Origin: Acidimicrobiia bacterium | Lineage (GTDB): Bacteria; Actinomycetota; Acidimicrobiia; Spongiisociales; Spongiisociaceae | DNA length: 64,000 nucleotides | Reading direction: 5' to 3' | Assembly: GCA_009841105.1 (NCBI GenBank) | Contig: VXMM01000023.1 | Location: forward strand, 1-64,000 | Shown here: one piece after another, positions 44,405 through 53,484 of the stretch | Layout of the letters: each line of letters begins with the position of its first letter | How positions within the stretch are numbered: the first letter of the stretch is position 1 | Position numbers and translations under genes: made by a program | The notes under the pieces: generated by a model | Database searches by the model: none | Seen by the model: the letters and a program-made list of their open reading frames with translations, nothing else | Told to the model about the DNA's origin: nothing

Positions 44405-45259
44405 TCAGGACCCTTCCAGAACTGATCTGGCCGTTCGCGCGACCGCATAGTCCACCATCCGGCCCTCCACGCTGACCGCTGCTTTCCCACGGGACTCTGC
44501 TTCTTCGAACGCCTCCAGAATCGCGCGGTTGCGGACCAATTCCTCCTCGGTCGGGGTGAACACCTCGTTGATCACGGCCACCTGAGCGGGGTGGATGGCG
44601 AGTTTTGCCACGTAGCCCATCCGGCGGGCCAACCGGCTCTCCGTACGGAGCCCTTCCAGGTTGCGGTAGTCCATGAACACGCCGTCAATCGGCTGCGCCA
44701 CTCCTGCGGAACGGGCCGCTAGCAGGACCCGGGAACGGGAGTAGTGCAACCCGGTGCCCTCAGGGTCCCATTGCGCCCGGAGATCCGCCACCAGGTCCCC
44801 CTGCTCTCCGCTTCCGAGCATGACCGCCTGCACCCTCGGGCTTCCTCCGACGATCTCGAAGGCGTTCTGTACTCCCAGCGCGGTCTCGATCATCGGGACC
44901 AGGGCGATTGACCCGTCCGGGTGACCTGTCGCCGCCTCGAGTGCGCTGAGGGCACCGCAGACCTTCAGCATGACCCGGCGCTGTTCCACCTTGGGAATGA
45001 TCACCCCAGCCACACTGGCGTGGGCCGCCGCCAGCAGGTCTTCCCACATCAGGCCGGAATCGAATCCGTTGAGGCGCACAAAGAAGGAGACCTCGCCATC
45101 GGGCAAGGACCCGAGATTCGCCCGGGCCTCCTTCTTGACGCCCATGGCCACCCCATCCTCGAGATCGACGATCACGCCATCGGCGGGGGACCGCGCCGCC
45201 TTCGCAATGAGGTCGGGACGATCACCCGGCGCGAAGAGCATCGAGCGGACGGCTTTCAT
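44405..45259 (-). CDS. CitE-like (HpcH/HpaI family) C-C lyase
   Basis: 284 residues. TIM-barrel lyase/thioesterase of the CitE/malyl-CoA-lyase branch: RSMLFAPGDRPDL, IVDLEDGVAMGVK (metal and substrate binding), FVRLNGFDSG, LVPMIETALGVQNA and LGSGEQGDLVADLR. Starts at ATG 45259 (minus). Cleaves or hydrolyses a 3-hydroxyacyl-CoA such as malyl- or citramalyl-CoA; the exact substrate is unknown. Convergent with the plus-strand cluster across 32 bases. With the CoA-transferase it could complete a route to acetyl-CoA plus an oxoacid. Confidence 0.85.
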   Translation of the reverse strand: MKAVRSMLFAPGDRPDLIAKAARSPADGVIVDLEDGVAMGVKKEARANLGSLPDGEVSFFVRLNGFDSGLMWEDLLAAAHASVAGVIIPKVEQRRVMLKVCGALSALEAATGHPDGSIALVPMIETALGVQNAFEIVGGSPRVQAVMLGSGEQGDLVADLRAQWDPEGTGLHYSRSRVLLAARSAGVAQPIDGVFMDYRNLEGLRTESRLARRMGYVAKLAIHPAQVAVINEVFTPTEEELVRNRAILEAFEEAESRGKAAVSVEGRMVDYAVARTARSVLEGS

Positions 45260-45301
45260 CCCAGGCTTCGTCTCCTTCTCGGGACCAGCGTGCTCACGAG
45301 T

Positions 45302-47044
45302 CTATGCGGCTGAGCCCGGACGCGATATGGAATCTGGCTCGTCCGGGGCCTGCTCCCGGCACAGGACGGCCAAGCGTCCGATGTCACCATCCACCGCTGC
45401 GATGAGGTCCTCCCTGCGGTCAGGAGGGTCGGTCCGATCATCGATCAATGCTCTGAGGTCCACGCCGCAGACCGCCGGAACGCCCAGCCATCGCGCAACC
45501 TCGAACAGATGAGCCCCGGGTCCGCCCGCGCCGGTGACCAGACCCGCCGCGTTCCACAGCAACGGGGCGAGGTTGACCATGGGTCGGGCCGCGACGATGA
45601 TCTCTCGAGGACCGACAGCAGTGGCGTCGTCGGCATTGCGGACCATCCGCAGCCTTCCGGCTCCCCACCCGCCTGCAGCCGGATGCCCTGGGAAGTACTC
45701 GCCCACCGACGAGATCACCGCGTGAATGAAGGGATCCCATCGGCCCACTCCGATCCGCCGGCTCGTGCCGTGCCGCCACGCCGCCGAACTTTCCAGGGAG
45801 TCGAGATCGGAGTACCACATCCAGCCGGGATGCGGAATCTTTCCGTCTCGGGTCAGAGCATCGGCCAGGTACCCCAGGTTTCCCAGGTGCGCTTCGACCA
45901 GGTCGGGGTCCAAGGCGGAAGTGCGGGACAGCAACCTGACGATGGAAGAGCCGTCGCCTTCGCGGAGCCGTGCCCATGCTCGCTCGAGGGCTTCGGAGAC
46001 TCCACCGCTACTCCATCTTTGCGAAGCCAGCAGGGCGCCGCTCCTTCGTATCTCAGCCACGAGCGTCGCGGTGTCCTGGTAGGCGGGCCGGCTCCGCAGG
46101 CGCGGGAGATGATCCAGGCCGATAGCCCAGGGCCAGACCAGACGTTCGCCCACCGGGCCCGGATAGCGGAGCATCATCCGAACCGCATCACCGAGTCGAG
46201 GGTCCCGTGTCGCGGCCGTCACGGACGGTTTCCTGCGAAGACGGGCCGGCCGCGGGGCCGTGACGGGCTGGGCCTGGAGCAGGTAGACCTCCCCGTCCTC
46301 GCCCATGGCCCACTCGACATGGGAGTATCCGAGCTCAGTCCCGACCGCCCTCGCCAGATGAGCCACGCGGACCGCAACGTCCCGGGACAGTGGCGAGTCG
46401 TCCCGGGCCTCGACCGAGTCGCTGCCGGCGACCACCATCACGTGTCCTGTCTCCCAGCCGGCGAGCAGGGACGCCGGGTGCCCCGGCATGCCGACGATAC
46501 GGACATCGTCCGCCTCCCCGAGGGTGGCCACACCGCCGCAGCTCGTCTGTAACCGGGTCTGGACCAGGACGGCCATCCCGATGTCGGGGGGCGAGATCCC
46601 GATGGCCTCGGCCCGCTTCAGGGCGCCGGGGCTGAAGACGGACGCCCAGCATCCGGTAACGCCGGTCGGGACCTCGTCCGCTTGGAGGCTCAGAAACGAG
46701 GAAAAGGCGCCTGCCCATACTCCCTCCGCCTCCGCCCGGCTTGAGGACCGGGCCACAACCACGCCACCCAACTGGTCGGCGGCCTCGACCATTCTCGGCG
46801 CCAGCGGGTGTGGTGCGTGGTTGTAGACCGCGGCGCGTGCTGCTCCCGAGTTGCCGGAGCTTCGCAGCACCGCCTGTCCTCGATGGATGGCGGGTCCGGA
46901 AGCCTCGACAGGAACGACGAACCCATCAGGAACCGGGAATCCGATCGAGCGAGCCCGTGCCAACCTCTCGGCCTTGGCGCCCACCACCGCCGGGTCTCGA
47001 GCGTCCGCCTCGTCGAGCCAGACCAGGCGCACGGCACGAGACAC
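45302..47044 (-). CDS. Compact PEP-synthase/rifampin-phosphotransferase-like protein
   Basis: 580 residues. The N-terminal ATP-grasp part of PEP synthase/PPDK is recognisable: VVGAKAERLARA with the conserved Lys, VPDGFVV, VARSSSRAEAEGVWAGAFSSF and the closing YLLQAQPVT. The C-terminal swivelling phosphohistidine domain is GAGGPGAHLFEVARWLGVPAV, with His at the site of the phosphorylated residue. The PEP-binding TIM barrel is absent; the middle 270 residues match no domain I recognise. This order is that of rifampin phosphotransferase, but much shorter (about 860 usual). It probably phosphorylates some small molecule. GTG 47044 is the start used, with a weak ribosome-binding site. Confidence 0.7.
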   Translation of the reverse strand: MSRAVRLVWLDEADARDPAVVGAKAERLARARSIGFPVPDGFVVPVEASGPAIHRGQAVLRSSGNSGAARAAVYNHAPHPLAPRMVEAADQLGGVVVARSSSRAEAEGVWAGAFSSFLSLQADEVPTGVTGCWASVFSPGALKRAEAIGISPPDIGMAVLVQTRLQTSCGGVATLGEADDVRIVGMPGHPASLLAGWETGHVMVVAGSDSVEARDDSPLSRDVAVRVAHLARAVGTELGYSHVEWAMGEDGEVYLLQAQPVTAPRPARLRRKPSVTAATRDPRLGDAVRMMLRYPGPVGERLVWPWAIGLDHLPRLRSRPAYQDTATLVAEIRRSGALLASQRWSSGGVSEALERAWARLREGDGSSIVRLLSRTSALDPDLVEAHLGNLGYLADALTRDGKIPHPGWMWYSDLDSLESSAAWRHGTSRRIGVGRWDPFIHAVISSVGEYFPGHPAAGGWGAGRLRMVRNADDATAVGPREIIVAARPMVNLAPLLWNAAGLVTGAGGPGAHLFEVARWLGVPAVCGVDLRALIDDRTDPPDRREDLIAAVDGDIGRLAVLCREQAPDEPDSISRPGSAA

Positions 47045-47156
47045 TACGAGGGTCCTGAGAAGTCTCTACAAAGGGCTTCGCGTGGTACCAGACGACTCTT
47101 GGAACAGGTGGATCGCGACCGGCGAACCCCGCAGAACCTGTTTCTCAGCACCCTCC

Positions 47157-48395
47157 CTAGTCCACGACGATTATCTCGTGAGACTTGTAGGTCGAGACCA
47201 TCTCGATCCCGGTGTCCGTCACGTACAACATCTCCTCGAGACGGACCCCGAACTTATGGAGGATTCCATGCTGGGTTTCCAGGGCGAATGTCATTCCAGG
47301 CCGGATCTCCACCGGATGATCCAAGGACCAGATCCGGGAAATCACCGGCGGGTCGTACTGGGCCAGTCCCAGACCGTGGCCCCATAGATTGGCCGCCGCC
47401 TGGTCCTCCTCCTCGTATCCCCAGATCTCCTTGGCGCTAGGCCACTTGGAAGCGACCTCAGCGGTGGTGACCCCCGGGCCGGTCGCCTCTATCGAGTCCC
47501 ACAGCCACTTGTGCGCCTCGTCATAGACGCGTTGCATCTCGTCGGTCGGCTTCCCGCCGACGCAGTAAGTACGGTATACGCAACTCTTGAACCCGTTCCA
47601 TGTGAGCGCCGCCAGGTCGATCACCACCAACTCTCCCGGCCGGATCATCCGGTCCGAGAAGTTTCGCCAGTTGGGCCAGGCATTCGGTCCCGATGAGACG
47701 ATCACGTCCTCCACATCTTCCATGCCGGGAATCGAGTAGAGCTTCTCGAACCCGAAGGCCGCCACCTGGTTCTCGGTCATCCCCGGCTTGATGAAGTTGG
47801 CGATCTCGTAGTGAACGTAGTCACAGATCGCCCCGACGATGGAAAAGGCCTTGACCTCGTCCGGGCTCTTGATGGCGCGGGCCTCCATCATCGGAGTCAT
47901 CCCGTCGGTCCACTCGATCCCGTGTTGCTGGAAGGCGCGGACCAGGTTGATGTCGATGAAATCCACGCCAAGAGGCTTGTCCTTGACTCCGGCAGCCTCG
48001 AGGTCGGAGACCAGCGAGCGGATGAACTTGTCGACCTGTTGGGCGGACGCCGGACCGACGGCGCCCTTGATCCAGGCGTACGAGTAGCGGATGTTCTCCT
48101 TCGGGATCCACGGATTATGAACCTCGAGGTGGAACCCGATGTCGCCCTGCTCGTAGACGATCGGGAGCTGATCCTCGACCAGCACCACGTAACGAAGACC
48201 GGGCTTGAGCCGGTTCCACCCCGGGGTCAGGGTGGATGAAACGTAACGCATGTTCTCGTCATAGAAGAGCAGCAGCGCGCCCAGCCCGTAACGCTTCATG
48301 GCCGCTTGGGCCCGCTTCAAGCGCCACTTGCGGACCGCCTCCCAGTTGATACCTTCCTTCCAGTCGGTACTCATTACCCCGAATGCTTCCCGCAT
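47157..48395 (-). CDS. M24-family (creatinase/prolidase fold) hydrolase, copy 2
   Basis: 412 residues, a paralogue of the 43101-44372 protein over its whole length. Again the GYxxD aspartate is replaced by Cys (GFKSCVYRTYCVG) while the first Asp (VVIDLAALTW), His (WGHGLGLAQY) and Glu residues (TFALETQ, RLEEMLYV) persist. ATG 48395 is chosen because it gives an N-terminus like copy 1; a farther ATG (48455) and a nearer one (48374) are alternatives. Convergent relative to copy 1, so the two flank the CitE and PEP-synthase-like genes. Confidence 0.78.
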   Translation of the reverse strand: MREAFGVMSTDWKEGINWEAVRKWRLKRAQAAMKRYGLGALLLFYDENMRYVSSTLTPGWNRLKPGLRYVVLVEDQLPIVYEQGDIGFHLEVHNPWIPKENIRYSYAWIKGAVGPASAQQVDKFIRSLVSDLEAAGVKDKPLGVDFIDINLVRAFQQHGIEWTDGMTPMMEARAIKSPDEVKAFSIVGAICDYVHYEIANFIKPGMTENQVAAFGFEKLYSIPGMEDVEDVIVSSGPNAWPNWRNFSDRMIRPGELVVIDLAALTWNGFKSCVYRTYCVGGKPTDEMQRVYDEAHKWLWDSIEATGPGVTTAEVASKWPSAKEIWGYEEEDQAAANLWGHGLGLAQYDPPVISRIWSLDHPVEIRPGMTFALETQHGILHKFGVRLEEMLYVTDTGIEMVSTYKSHEIIVVD

Positions 48396-48488
48396 GTCCT
48401 TCCCGGCTCGACTACCGGCATCATACTTGCAAAGCGGTAGAGAAACTCGCGGCACCGTCAGGCGGTCGCGCGCCCGGGCGATGAAGGC

Positions 48489-49490
48489 TCAGGGGCTGAG
48501 AAGAACCTTGAGGTGGTCACCACTCCTGGCCGCGGCGAAGGCGTCCGAGGCCTTCTCCAAGGGGAAACAGGCCGTGACCAGCGAGGCCAGTTCGATCCGC
48601 CCCGAAGCTGCCAGGCCAATGGCGCGGTCGTAGTCCCCGGGCCGCGCGGCTCTCGGGTAGCGCAGGGTGATCTCCTTGAAATAGAGCTGGTAGTGGGGCA
48701 ACTGCCCACCTCCGCCGGTGACGGTACCGTAGACGATGACCTCCCCGCCGTATCCGCAGATGTCGATGGCCTGGGCCACCGTGGATGCGGATCCCACCGC
48801 CTCCACGACCAAGTCGGCTCCGCGGCCTTCCGATACGTCGGCCACCACGCCGGCGGCTTCGTCCGGGGTGGCTACCGCGAAGGCGCCCAGCCGGGCGGCC
48901 AGGTCCCGCTTCCAGGCAGAGCGGGTGACACCGACGACTCTGGTCACACCTCGCGCCCGCAGCAACTGCACATGTAACAAGCCCGACACACCCAGCCCGA
49001 TCACCACGGCCACCGAGCCGGCCTCGACCGGAACGGTCTGGTGGGAGTGAACGACAGTGCCCAGCACCTGCAACAAACCGGCGGCGTCCGGGTCGATGCC
49101 ATCCGGTACGACATGGAGAAGGTGCTCCTCCAGCGTGACCTCCTCCGCGAAAACCCCGTCCCGGTCCCGCCCCAGCAGGCCGCCGCCGTGGCAGAGATGC
49201 GATCGGTCCGTATCGCAGAGGTAGCAACTCCGGCAGTGGATGGCCGGGTTGACCATCACTCTCGTCCCGGAAGGCATCCGCCCCTGCGGACCTGGCCGGC
49301 TCACCATGCCCACCATCTCGTGTCCCATGATCACGGGATAGGCGACAGGTACCGCACCGTCCAGGATCTTCAGGTCGGTACCGCAAATTCCGGCCCGCTC
49401 GAGACGCACCAGGGCGCGCCCGTTCCCGGTAGAAGCGGGAACGTCCCGAACCCGGAGCTTCCCCGGACCACTGACGCCGACGACTATCAC
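48489..49490 (-). CDS. Zinc-dependent alcohol dehydrogenase (MDR family)
   Basis: 333 residues. GroES-like N-terminal half with catalytic zinc ligands (AGICGTDLKIL and MGHEMVG) and the four-cysteine structural zinc loop (HCRSCYLCDTDRSHLC), then a Rossmann half (VVIGLGVSGLLHVQLL). Threonine/sorbitol-dehydrogenase-like NAD(P)-dependent oxidation of a secondary alcohol is likely. ATG 49490 lies 77 bases beyond the stop of the small membrane protein gene. Probably the first gene of the minus-strand accessory group. Confidence 0.9.
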   Translation of the reverse strand: MIVVGVSGPGKLRVRDVPASTGNGRALVRLERAGICGTDLKILDGAVPVAYPVIMGHEMVGMVSRPGPQGRMPSGTRVMVNPAIHCRSCYLCDTDRSHLCHGGGLLGRDRDGVFAEEVTLEEHLLHVVPDGIDPDAAGLLQVLGTVVHSHQTVPVEAGSVAVVIGLGVSGLLHVQLLRARGVTRVVGVTRSAWKRDLAARLGAFAVATPDEAAGVVADVSEGRGADLVVEAVGSASTVAQAIDICGYGGEVIVYGTVTGGGGQLPHYQLYFKEITLRYPRAARPGDYDRAIGLAASGRIELASLVTACFPLEKASDAFAAARSGDHLKVLLSP

Positions 49491-49567
49491 TTCGATCCGC
49501 TACTTCTGGCTTCGGGTTTCCGAAACGCGTCTCCGGCCACCGTTAATCCCTCCGCCCATCGGCTCGG

Positions 49568-50047
49568 TCAGGCCGGCTGCTCCAGTTGTTCCGTGTATAC
49601 CTCGTCGATCCTGCGCCCGCTCACCGCGTCGATCCGCACCAGCGCCCGGAACCGGGGCGGGTTCTCCGCCGAGTACAGGACGAGGTTCCAGACCGGGCGT
49701 GACCGCCCGCCCACGAACCCGAGCGCCGCCGAGGCATGACCGACCGGGAACGGGGTCAGGGCTGCAGCCATGTCGAGCGCCCGCTCCTGGCCTATCGCGA
49801 GCGGCCAGGCCGTGCTGTAGTGAACGTAGGCGAGGGCGAGTAGTCCGATCGCTACCACCCACAGGCCGGCACCCAGGTTGGCCAGCGCTCCGAACACAGC
49901 CAGCAATCCGGCGGCTAGGTAGACGCGGGCGCCGATCCGGCGACGATCCGGCGACGGGAACCGGTACGGACCCAGCCGTCCGGAGTCGAGATCGTCCGGA
50001 ACCCCCGCCTCCTCAGCCACATCGGCGGGAATGCGGATCCCGTCCAT
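49568..50047 (-). CDS. Small membrane protein, DUF4395-like
   Basis: 159 residues. It has about two hydrophobic segments (VYLAAGLLAVFGALANLGAG and VVAIGLLALAYVHY), then GVS-type polar repeats with FPVGHASAALGFVG and a C-terminal hydrophilic tail. The pattern suggests a DUF4395-like integral membrane protein, but the match is not certain. ATG 50047 overlaps the citrate synthase stop by four bases (minus strand), so the two are translated together. No function claimed. Confidence 0.6.
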   Translation of the reverse strand: MDGIRIPADVAEEAGVPDDLDSGRLGPYRFPSPDRRRIGARVYLAAGLLAVFGALANLGAGLWVVAIGLLALAYVHYSTAWPLAIGQERALDMAAALTPFPVGHASAALGFVGGRSRPVWNLVLYSAENPPRFRALVRIDAVSGRRIDEVYTEQLEQPA

Positions 50048-51327
50048 CAACGCTCCGCCGGGGGTGGATAGTCTCGCCGCGGGGAGCCGGTGTAGATCTG
50101 GCGAGGACGCTTGAGCGGTGCGCTCGATGACTCCCGCATTTCCAGCAGCTGCGCCAGCCATCCCGGTAGCCGCCCCAGGGCGAACAGCACGGTGAACATC
50201 TCACTGGGAAAGCCCATCGCCTGGTAGATGATGCCCGAGTAGTAGTCCACGTTGGGATAGATGCGCCGCCGGATGAAAAAGTCGTCCGCCAGAGCCTCCT
50301 GCTCCAACCTCAACGCCAGATCCAGTAGAGGATTGGTCTGGTTGTCGAGGAGGTCGCGCGCGTGACGCTTGATGATCAGCGCCCGGGGATCGAAGTTCCT
50401 GTAGACCCGATGGCCGAAGCCCATGAGCCGGAAGGGGTCGTCCCGGTCCTTCGCCCGACCAAGGAACAGCCCGGTGTCTCCACCGGCGGCCCGGATGTCC
50501 TCCAACATCTCGATAACCCGCTGGTTGGCGCCGCCGTGGAGGGGACCTGATAGCGCCAGGACGCCCGCGCATATCGAGGAGAACAGGTCGGTCTGGCCCG
50601 ACCCGACCAGCCGGACCGCCGAAGTGGAGAGGTTCTGGCCGTGGTCGGCGTGGAGGATGAGCAACGCCTCCATCGCCTGGACGTGCGCCGGGTTGAGTTC
50701 GTAGTCGGAGCCGCCGGGATTGAAGGTCATGTTGAGGAAGTCGGCCGCGTAGCTGAGACCGGGGTCGGGGTCGATGTAGACGCGATCCCGATCGCTGCGA
50801 TGCGCCCATGCCACCAGCGTCGGCATCATCGCCACCAGACGCATAGCACCCTGGCGGTTGGCTTCTATGGCTCCCGAGCCCCCCGTTCCCGGGCAGTAGG
50901 CGCCCAGTAGGGCGATCGCGGAGGCAATTTTCTGCATCGGATGGGTACCGGCCGGGAACGCCTCTAGGACCTTCTCGAACCCCTCGGGTAGGGCACGGTG
51001 CTCCGCAACCCGGCTCTCGAAAGCAGCCATCTGGTCGGACGTCGGCAGCTCGCCCCTGTCCAGCAGGTAGGCAACTTCCAGGAAGGTGGAGTTCTCGACC
51101 AACTGGTCCACGGGATAGCCGCGGTAACGGAGAACCCCTGCTTCGCCGTCGATGAACGACACTGCGCTGGAGGTCTCGGCGGTGTTTCCGTATCCGGGAT
51201 CGTAAGTGACCATTCCCGTGGCCGCCCGGAGGCCCCGGATGTCCAAGGCCCGGTCACCCTCCAATCCCGACGCGATCGGTAGGTCAATCGCGTCCTCGCC
51301 GTCGACCCGGATGGTTGCCTTCTCCAT
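50047..51327 (-). CDS. gltA: Citrate synthase
   Basis: 426 residues. Condenses acetyl-CoA and oxaloacetate. Active-site segments are visible: LHADHGQNLSTS (His), SGPLHGGANQRV (His), GFGHRVYRNFDPRA, and the type I-style substrate arginine region. ATG 51327 (MEKATIRVDG) is chosen: upstream in-frame residues are Arg/Pro/Ser-rich. It begins 19 bases after the EF-G-like gene's stop. The chemistry could also be 2-methylcitrate synthesis. Close functional link with acetyl-CoA from the neighbouring catabolic genes is possible but not shown. Confidence 0.92.
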   Translation of the reverse strand: MEKATIRVDGEDAIDLPIASGLEGDRALDIRGLRAATGMVTYDPGYGNTAETSSAVSFIDGEAGVLRYRGYPVDQLVENSTFLEVAYLLDRGELPTSDQMAAFESRVAEHRALPEGFEKVLEAFPAGTHPMQKIASAIALLGAYCPGTGGSGAIEANRQGAMRLVAMMPTLVAWAHRSDRDRVYIDPDPGLSYAADFLNMTFNPGGSDYELNPAHVQAMEALLILHADHGQNLSTSAVRLVGSGQTDLFSSICAGVLALSGPLHGGANQRVIEMLEDIRAAGGDTGLFLGRAKDRDDPFRLMGFGHRVYRNFDPRALIIKRHARDLLDNQTNPLLDLALRLEQEALADDFFIRRRIYPNVDYYSGIIYQAMGFPSEMFTVLFALGRLPGWLAQLLEMRESSSAPLKRPRQIYTGSPRRDYPPPAER

Positions 51328-51346
51328 CAGCTGTGCTCTTCCCTCC

Positions 51347-53395
51347 CTAATCGGCCTCGGCCCTGGCCACTGCCACAACCCGCTGCACTTCCTGCGGGGG
51401 AGCGGGCTCGTAGCGGGCGAACTCGATGTCGAACGATCCACGCCCTCCGGTCATCGACCGCAGATCCACGGAGTAGCGCTGGACCTCGGCCATCGGGACC
51501 TCCACCTTCAGGACCCGGCTCCGTCCGTCGGCATCCATCCCCAGCACCCGCCCTCGTTTGGCATTGATGTCACCGATCACGTCGCCCATGTAGTCCTCGG
51601 GCACCCTGATGGTCACCACGGCGATGGGTTCGAGGATGGTAGCCCGCAGGTCGGAGGCCGCCGCCCGGACGGCCATGATCCCCGCCATCCGGAAGCTGAG
51701 CTCATCGGAGTCGACAGAGTGGAACTTGCCGTCGTAGACGGTGGCCCGCACATCGATCACCGGGTAGCCGGCCAGGATGCCCCGCTCGAGGGCCTCACGT
51801 ATCCCCTTGTCAACCGCCGGGATGAGACTCCGGGGAATGGACCCACCCTTGATCTGATCGACGAATTCGTAACCATGGCCTCGCTGGTTGGGCTCGAACC
51901 TCACGTAGGCCACGCCGAACTGGCCCCGTCCGCCCGACTGCTTCTTGTGCTTGCCCTCCACGTCGGCCCGGCCCTGGATCGTCTCCCGGTAGGGAATACG
52001 AGGCACGCCCGTGTCGACCTCAACCCCGAAGAGCCGCGCGACCTTGGCCAGCGTGACGCTGACATGGGCCTCCCCGAGACCCGAGAGGACCGTCTCGCTG
52101 GTCTCGGCGCGACGCTCCACCTTGATGGTGGGATCCTCCTCCTGGATGCGGGCCAGTGCGGTCGAGAGCTTGTCCTCATCCTGGGTGGACCGGGGCGATA
52201 CGGTCACCTCGTGGACCGGGCGGGGTACCTGGACGGGTGCGATCTCGATCTCGCACCCGGGGGTCCTGAGGGTGTCTCCGACCCGGAGGTTGTCGAGTTT
52301 GGCCACCGACCCGATGGACCCCACGGTCGCCATCGGCAGCGCGGTGTGGTCCTTGCCCTGGAGTGAGAAGAGGCTGGACATCTTCAGTTTGTCCCCGCCG
52401 GGATTCTCGAGGACGGTGTCGGGCTTGAACGAGCCCGAGAAGACCCGGAAGGTGTTGACCCGGCCCACGTACTGATCGCCTGAGGTCTTGAAGGTGTAGG
52501 CCACGGCCGGCGCGTCCACATCGGGGGCCAGCTCGCCGCTAGCGGTGGCAGGCATGGTCCGCTCAAGAGGGTCGGGGCCGAAGTCGACCATGAACTCGGC
52601 CAGCGTGTCGATCCCCACCAGCGAGCCGGCGGAACCCACCAGCACCGGGAAGATGTCTCCCGCCAGCATGCCGTCGTGGATGACCTCCACCATCCTGTCC
52701 GCCGACGGTTCCTCGCCCTCGAAGTAGGCCTCCAGCAGGTCGTCGTCGGTCTCCACCACTGACTCCACGAGGGCCGAACGGGTCTCCTCGAAGGTATCCG
52801 CAACCTCGGAGGGAACGTCCATCGGACTCCCCTTCGTCCGGCCCGACTCGTACCGGTAGGCGCGGCCTGACACCAACCGAACCACTCCGCTCAGGCTCTG
52901 CTCCTCGCCGACCGGTATCTGGATGGGAGCGATGCGCTTGCCGAATGCCGCGACGAGTTCGTCCAGGGTACGGGAGAACGAAGCGCGGTCCCTGTCGAGC
53001 TTGTTGACGAAAACCACCCTGGGGATACCTTCCAGACGGACGGCGTCCCAGAGGATCTCGGTCTGCACCTCGACGCCGTCCACGGCGGAGACCACGAAGA
53101 CAGCCAGATCCACGGCTCGCAACGCCGCCAGTGCTTCCCCCACGAAGTCGGCGTACCCGGGTGTGTCGATGAGGTTGACCCGGGTCCCGTTGTGATCGAA
53201 GGACGCCACCCCGAGCCCCAGGGAGCCCTGCCGCTCTATCTCTTCGGGCTCGTGATCCATGACCGTGTTGCCGGCATCGACGGATCCGAACCGGTTGATC
53301 TCACCGGCGTCAAATAGGAGCGCTTCGGCGAGGGAGGTCTTACCGGAGCCTCCGTGGCCGAACAGGCCCACGTTTCGAATGTTCTCCGGTCGCAT
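51347..53395 (-). CDS. EF-G-like translational GTPase (FusA2-type)
   Basis: 682 residues with all five EF-G domains. G1 is GHGGSGKTS (instead of GHIDAGKTT), G3 DTPGYADF and G4 NKLDRD; the switch I RGITI is replaced by RQGSLGLG. Domain IV tip KHKKQSGGRGQFG is present. These changes match FusA2/EF-G2 paralogues of actinobacteria, whose role (not essential translocation) is unclear. ATG 53395 is divergent from the PIP synthase gene. Followed by gltA. Confidence 0.85.
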   Translation of the reverse strand: MRPENIRNVGLFGHGGSGKTSLAEALLFDAGEINRFGSVDAGNTVMDHEPEEIERQGSLGLGVASFDHNGTRVNLIDTPGYADFVGEALAALRAVDLAVFVVSAVDGVEVQTEILWDAVRLEGIPRVVFVNKLDRDRASFSRTLDELVAAFGKRIAPIQIPVGEEQSLSGVVRLVSGRAYRYESGRTKGSPMDVPSEVADTFEETRSALVESVVETDDDLLEAYFEGEEPSADRMVEVIHDGMLAGDIFPVLVGSAGSLVGIDTLAEFMVDFGPDPLERTMPATASGELAPDVDAPAVAYTFKTSGDQYVGRVNTFRVFSGSFKPDTVLENPGGDKLKMSSLFSLQGKDHTALPMATVGSIGSVAKLDNLRVGDTLRTPGCEIEIAPVQVPRPVHEVTVSPRSTQDEDKLSTALARIQEEDPTIKVERRAETSETVLSGLGEAHVSVTLAKVARLFGVEVDTGVPRIPYRETIQGRADVEGKHKKQSGGRGQFGVAYVRFEPNQRGHGYEFVDQIKGGSIPRSLIPAVDKGIREALERGILAGYPVIDVRATVYDGKFHSVDSDELSFRMAGIMAVRAAASDLRATILEPIAVVTIRVPEDYMGDVIGDINAKRGRVLGMDADGRSRVLKVEVPMAEVQRYSVDLRSMTGGRGSFDIEFARYEPAPPQEVQRVVAVARAEAD

Positions 53396-53433
53396 CCTCC
53401 TCCGCTTCCTTCTCGGTCATCCGAGTGTAGGCA

Positions 53434-53439
53434 ATCATA
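53434..53439 (-). promoter_or_regulatory. Candidate -10 element for the EF-G-like/gltA operon
   Basis: The minus strand reads TATGAT at 53439-53434, five of six bases of TATAAT, 39 bases upstream of the EF-G-like start. No good -35 is seen 17 bases farther (GCTACC). It lies in the 89-base divergent gap shared with the PIP synthase gene. Confidence 0.35.
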
Positions 53440-53484
53440 CGATGCTTGCCGTCTGTGGTAGCTTCCCCAGCGGAAGGAGCCACG

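Noticed and set aside
20051-53484. Integrase, transposase or att-like repeats at the island borders
   Set aside because: None seen; the two border regions share no convincing direct repeat, so a mobile-element label is not supported.
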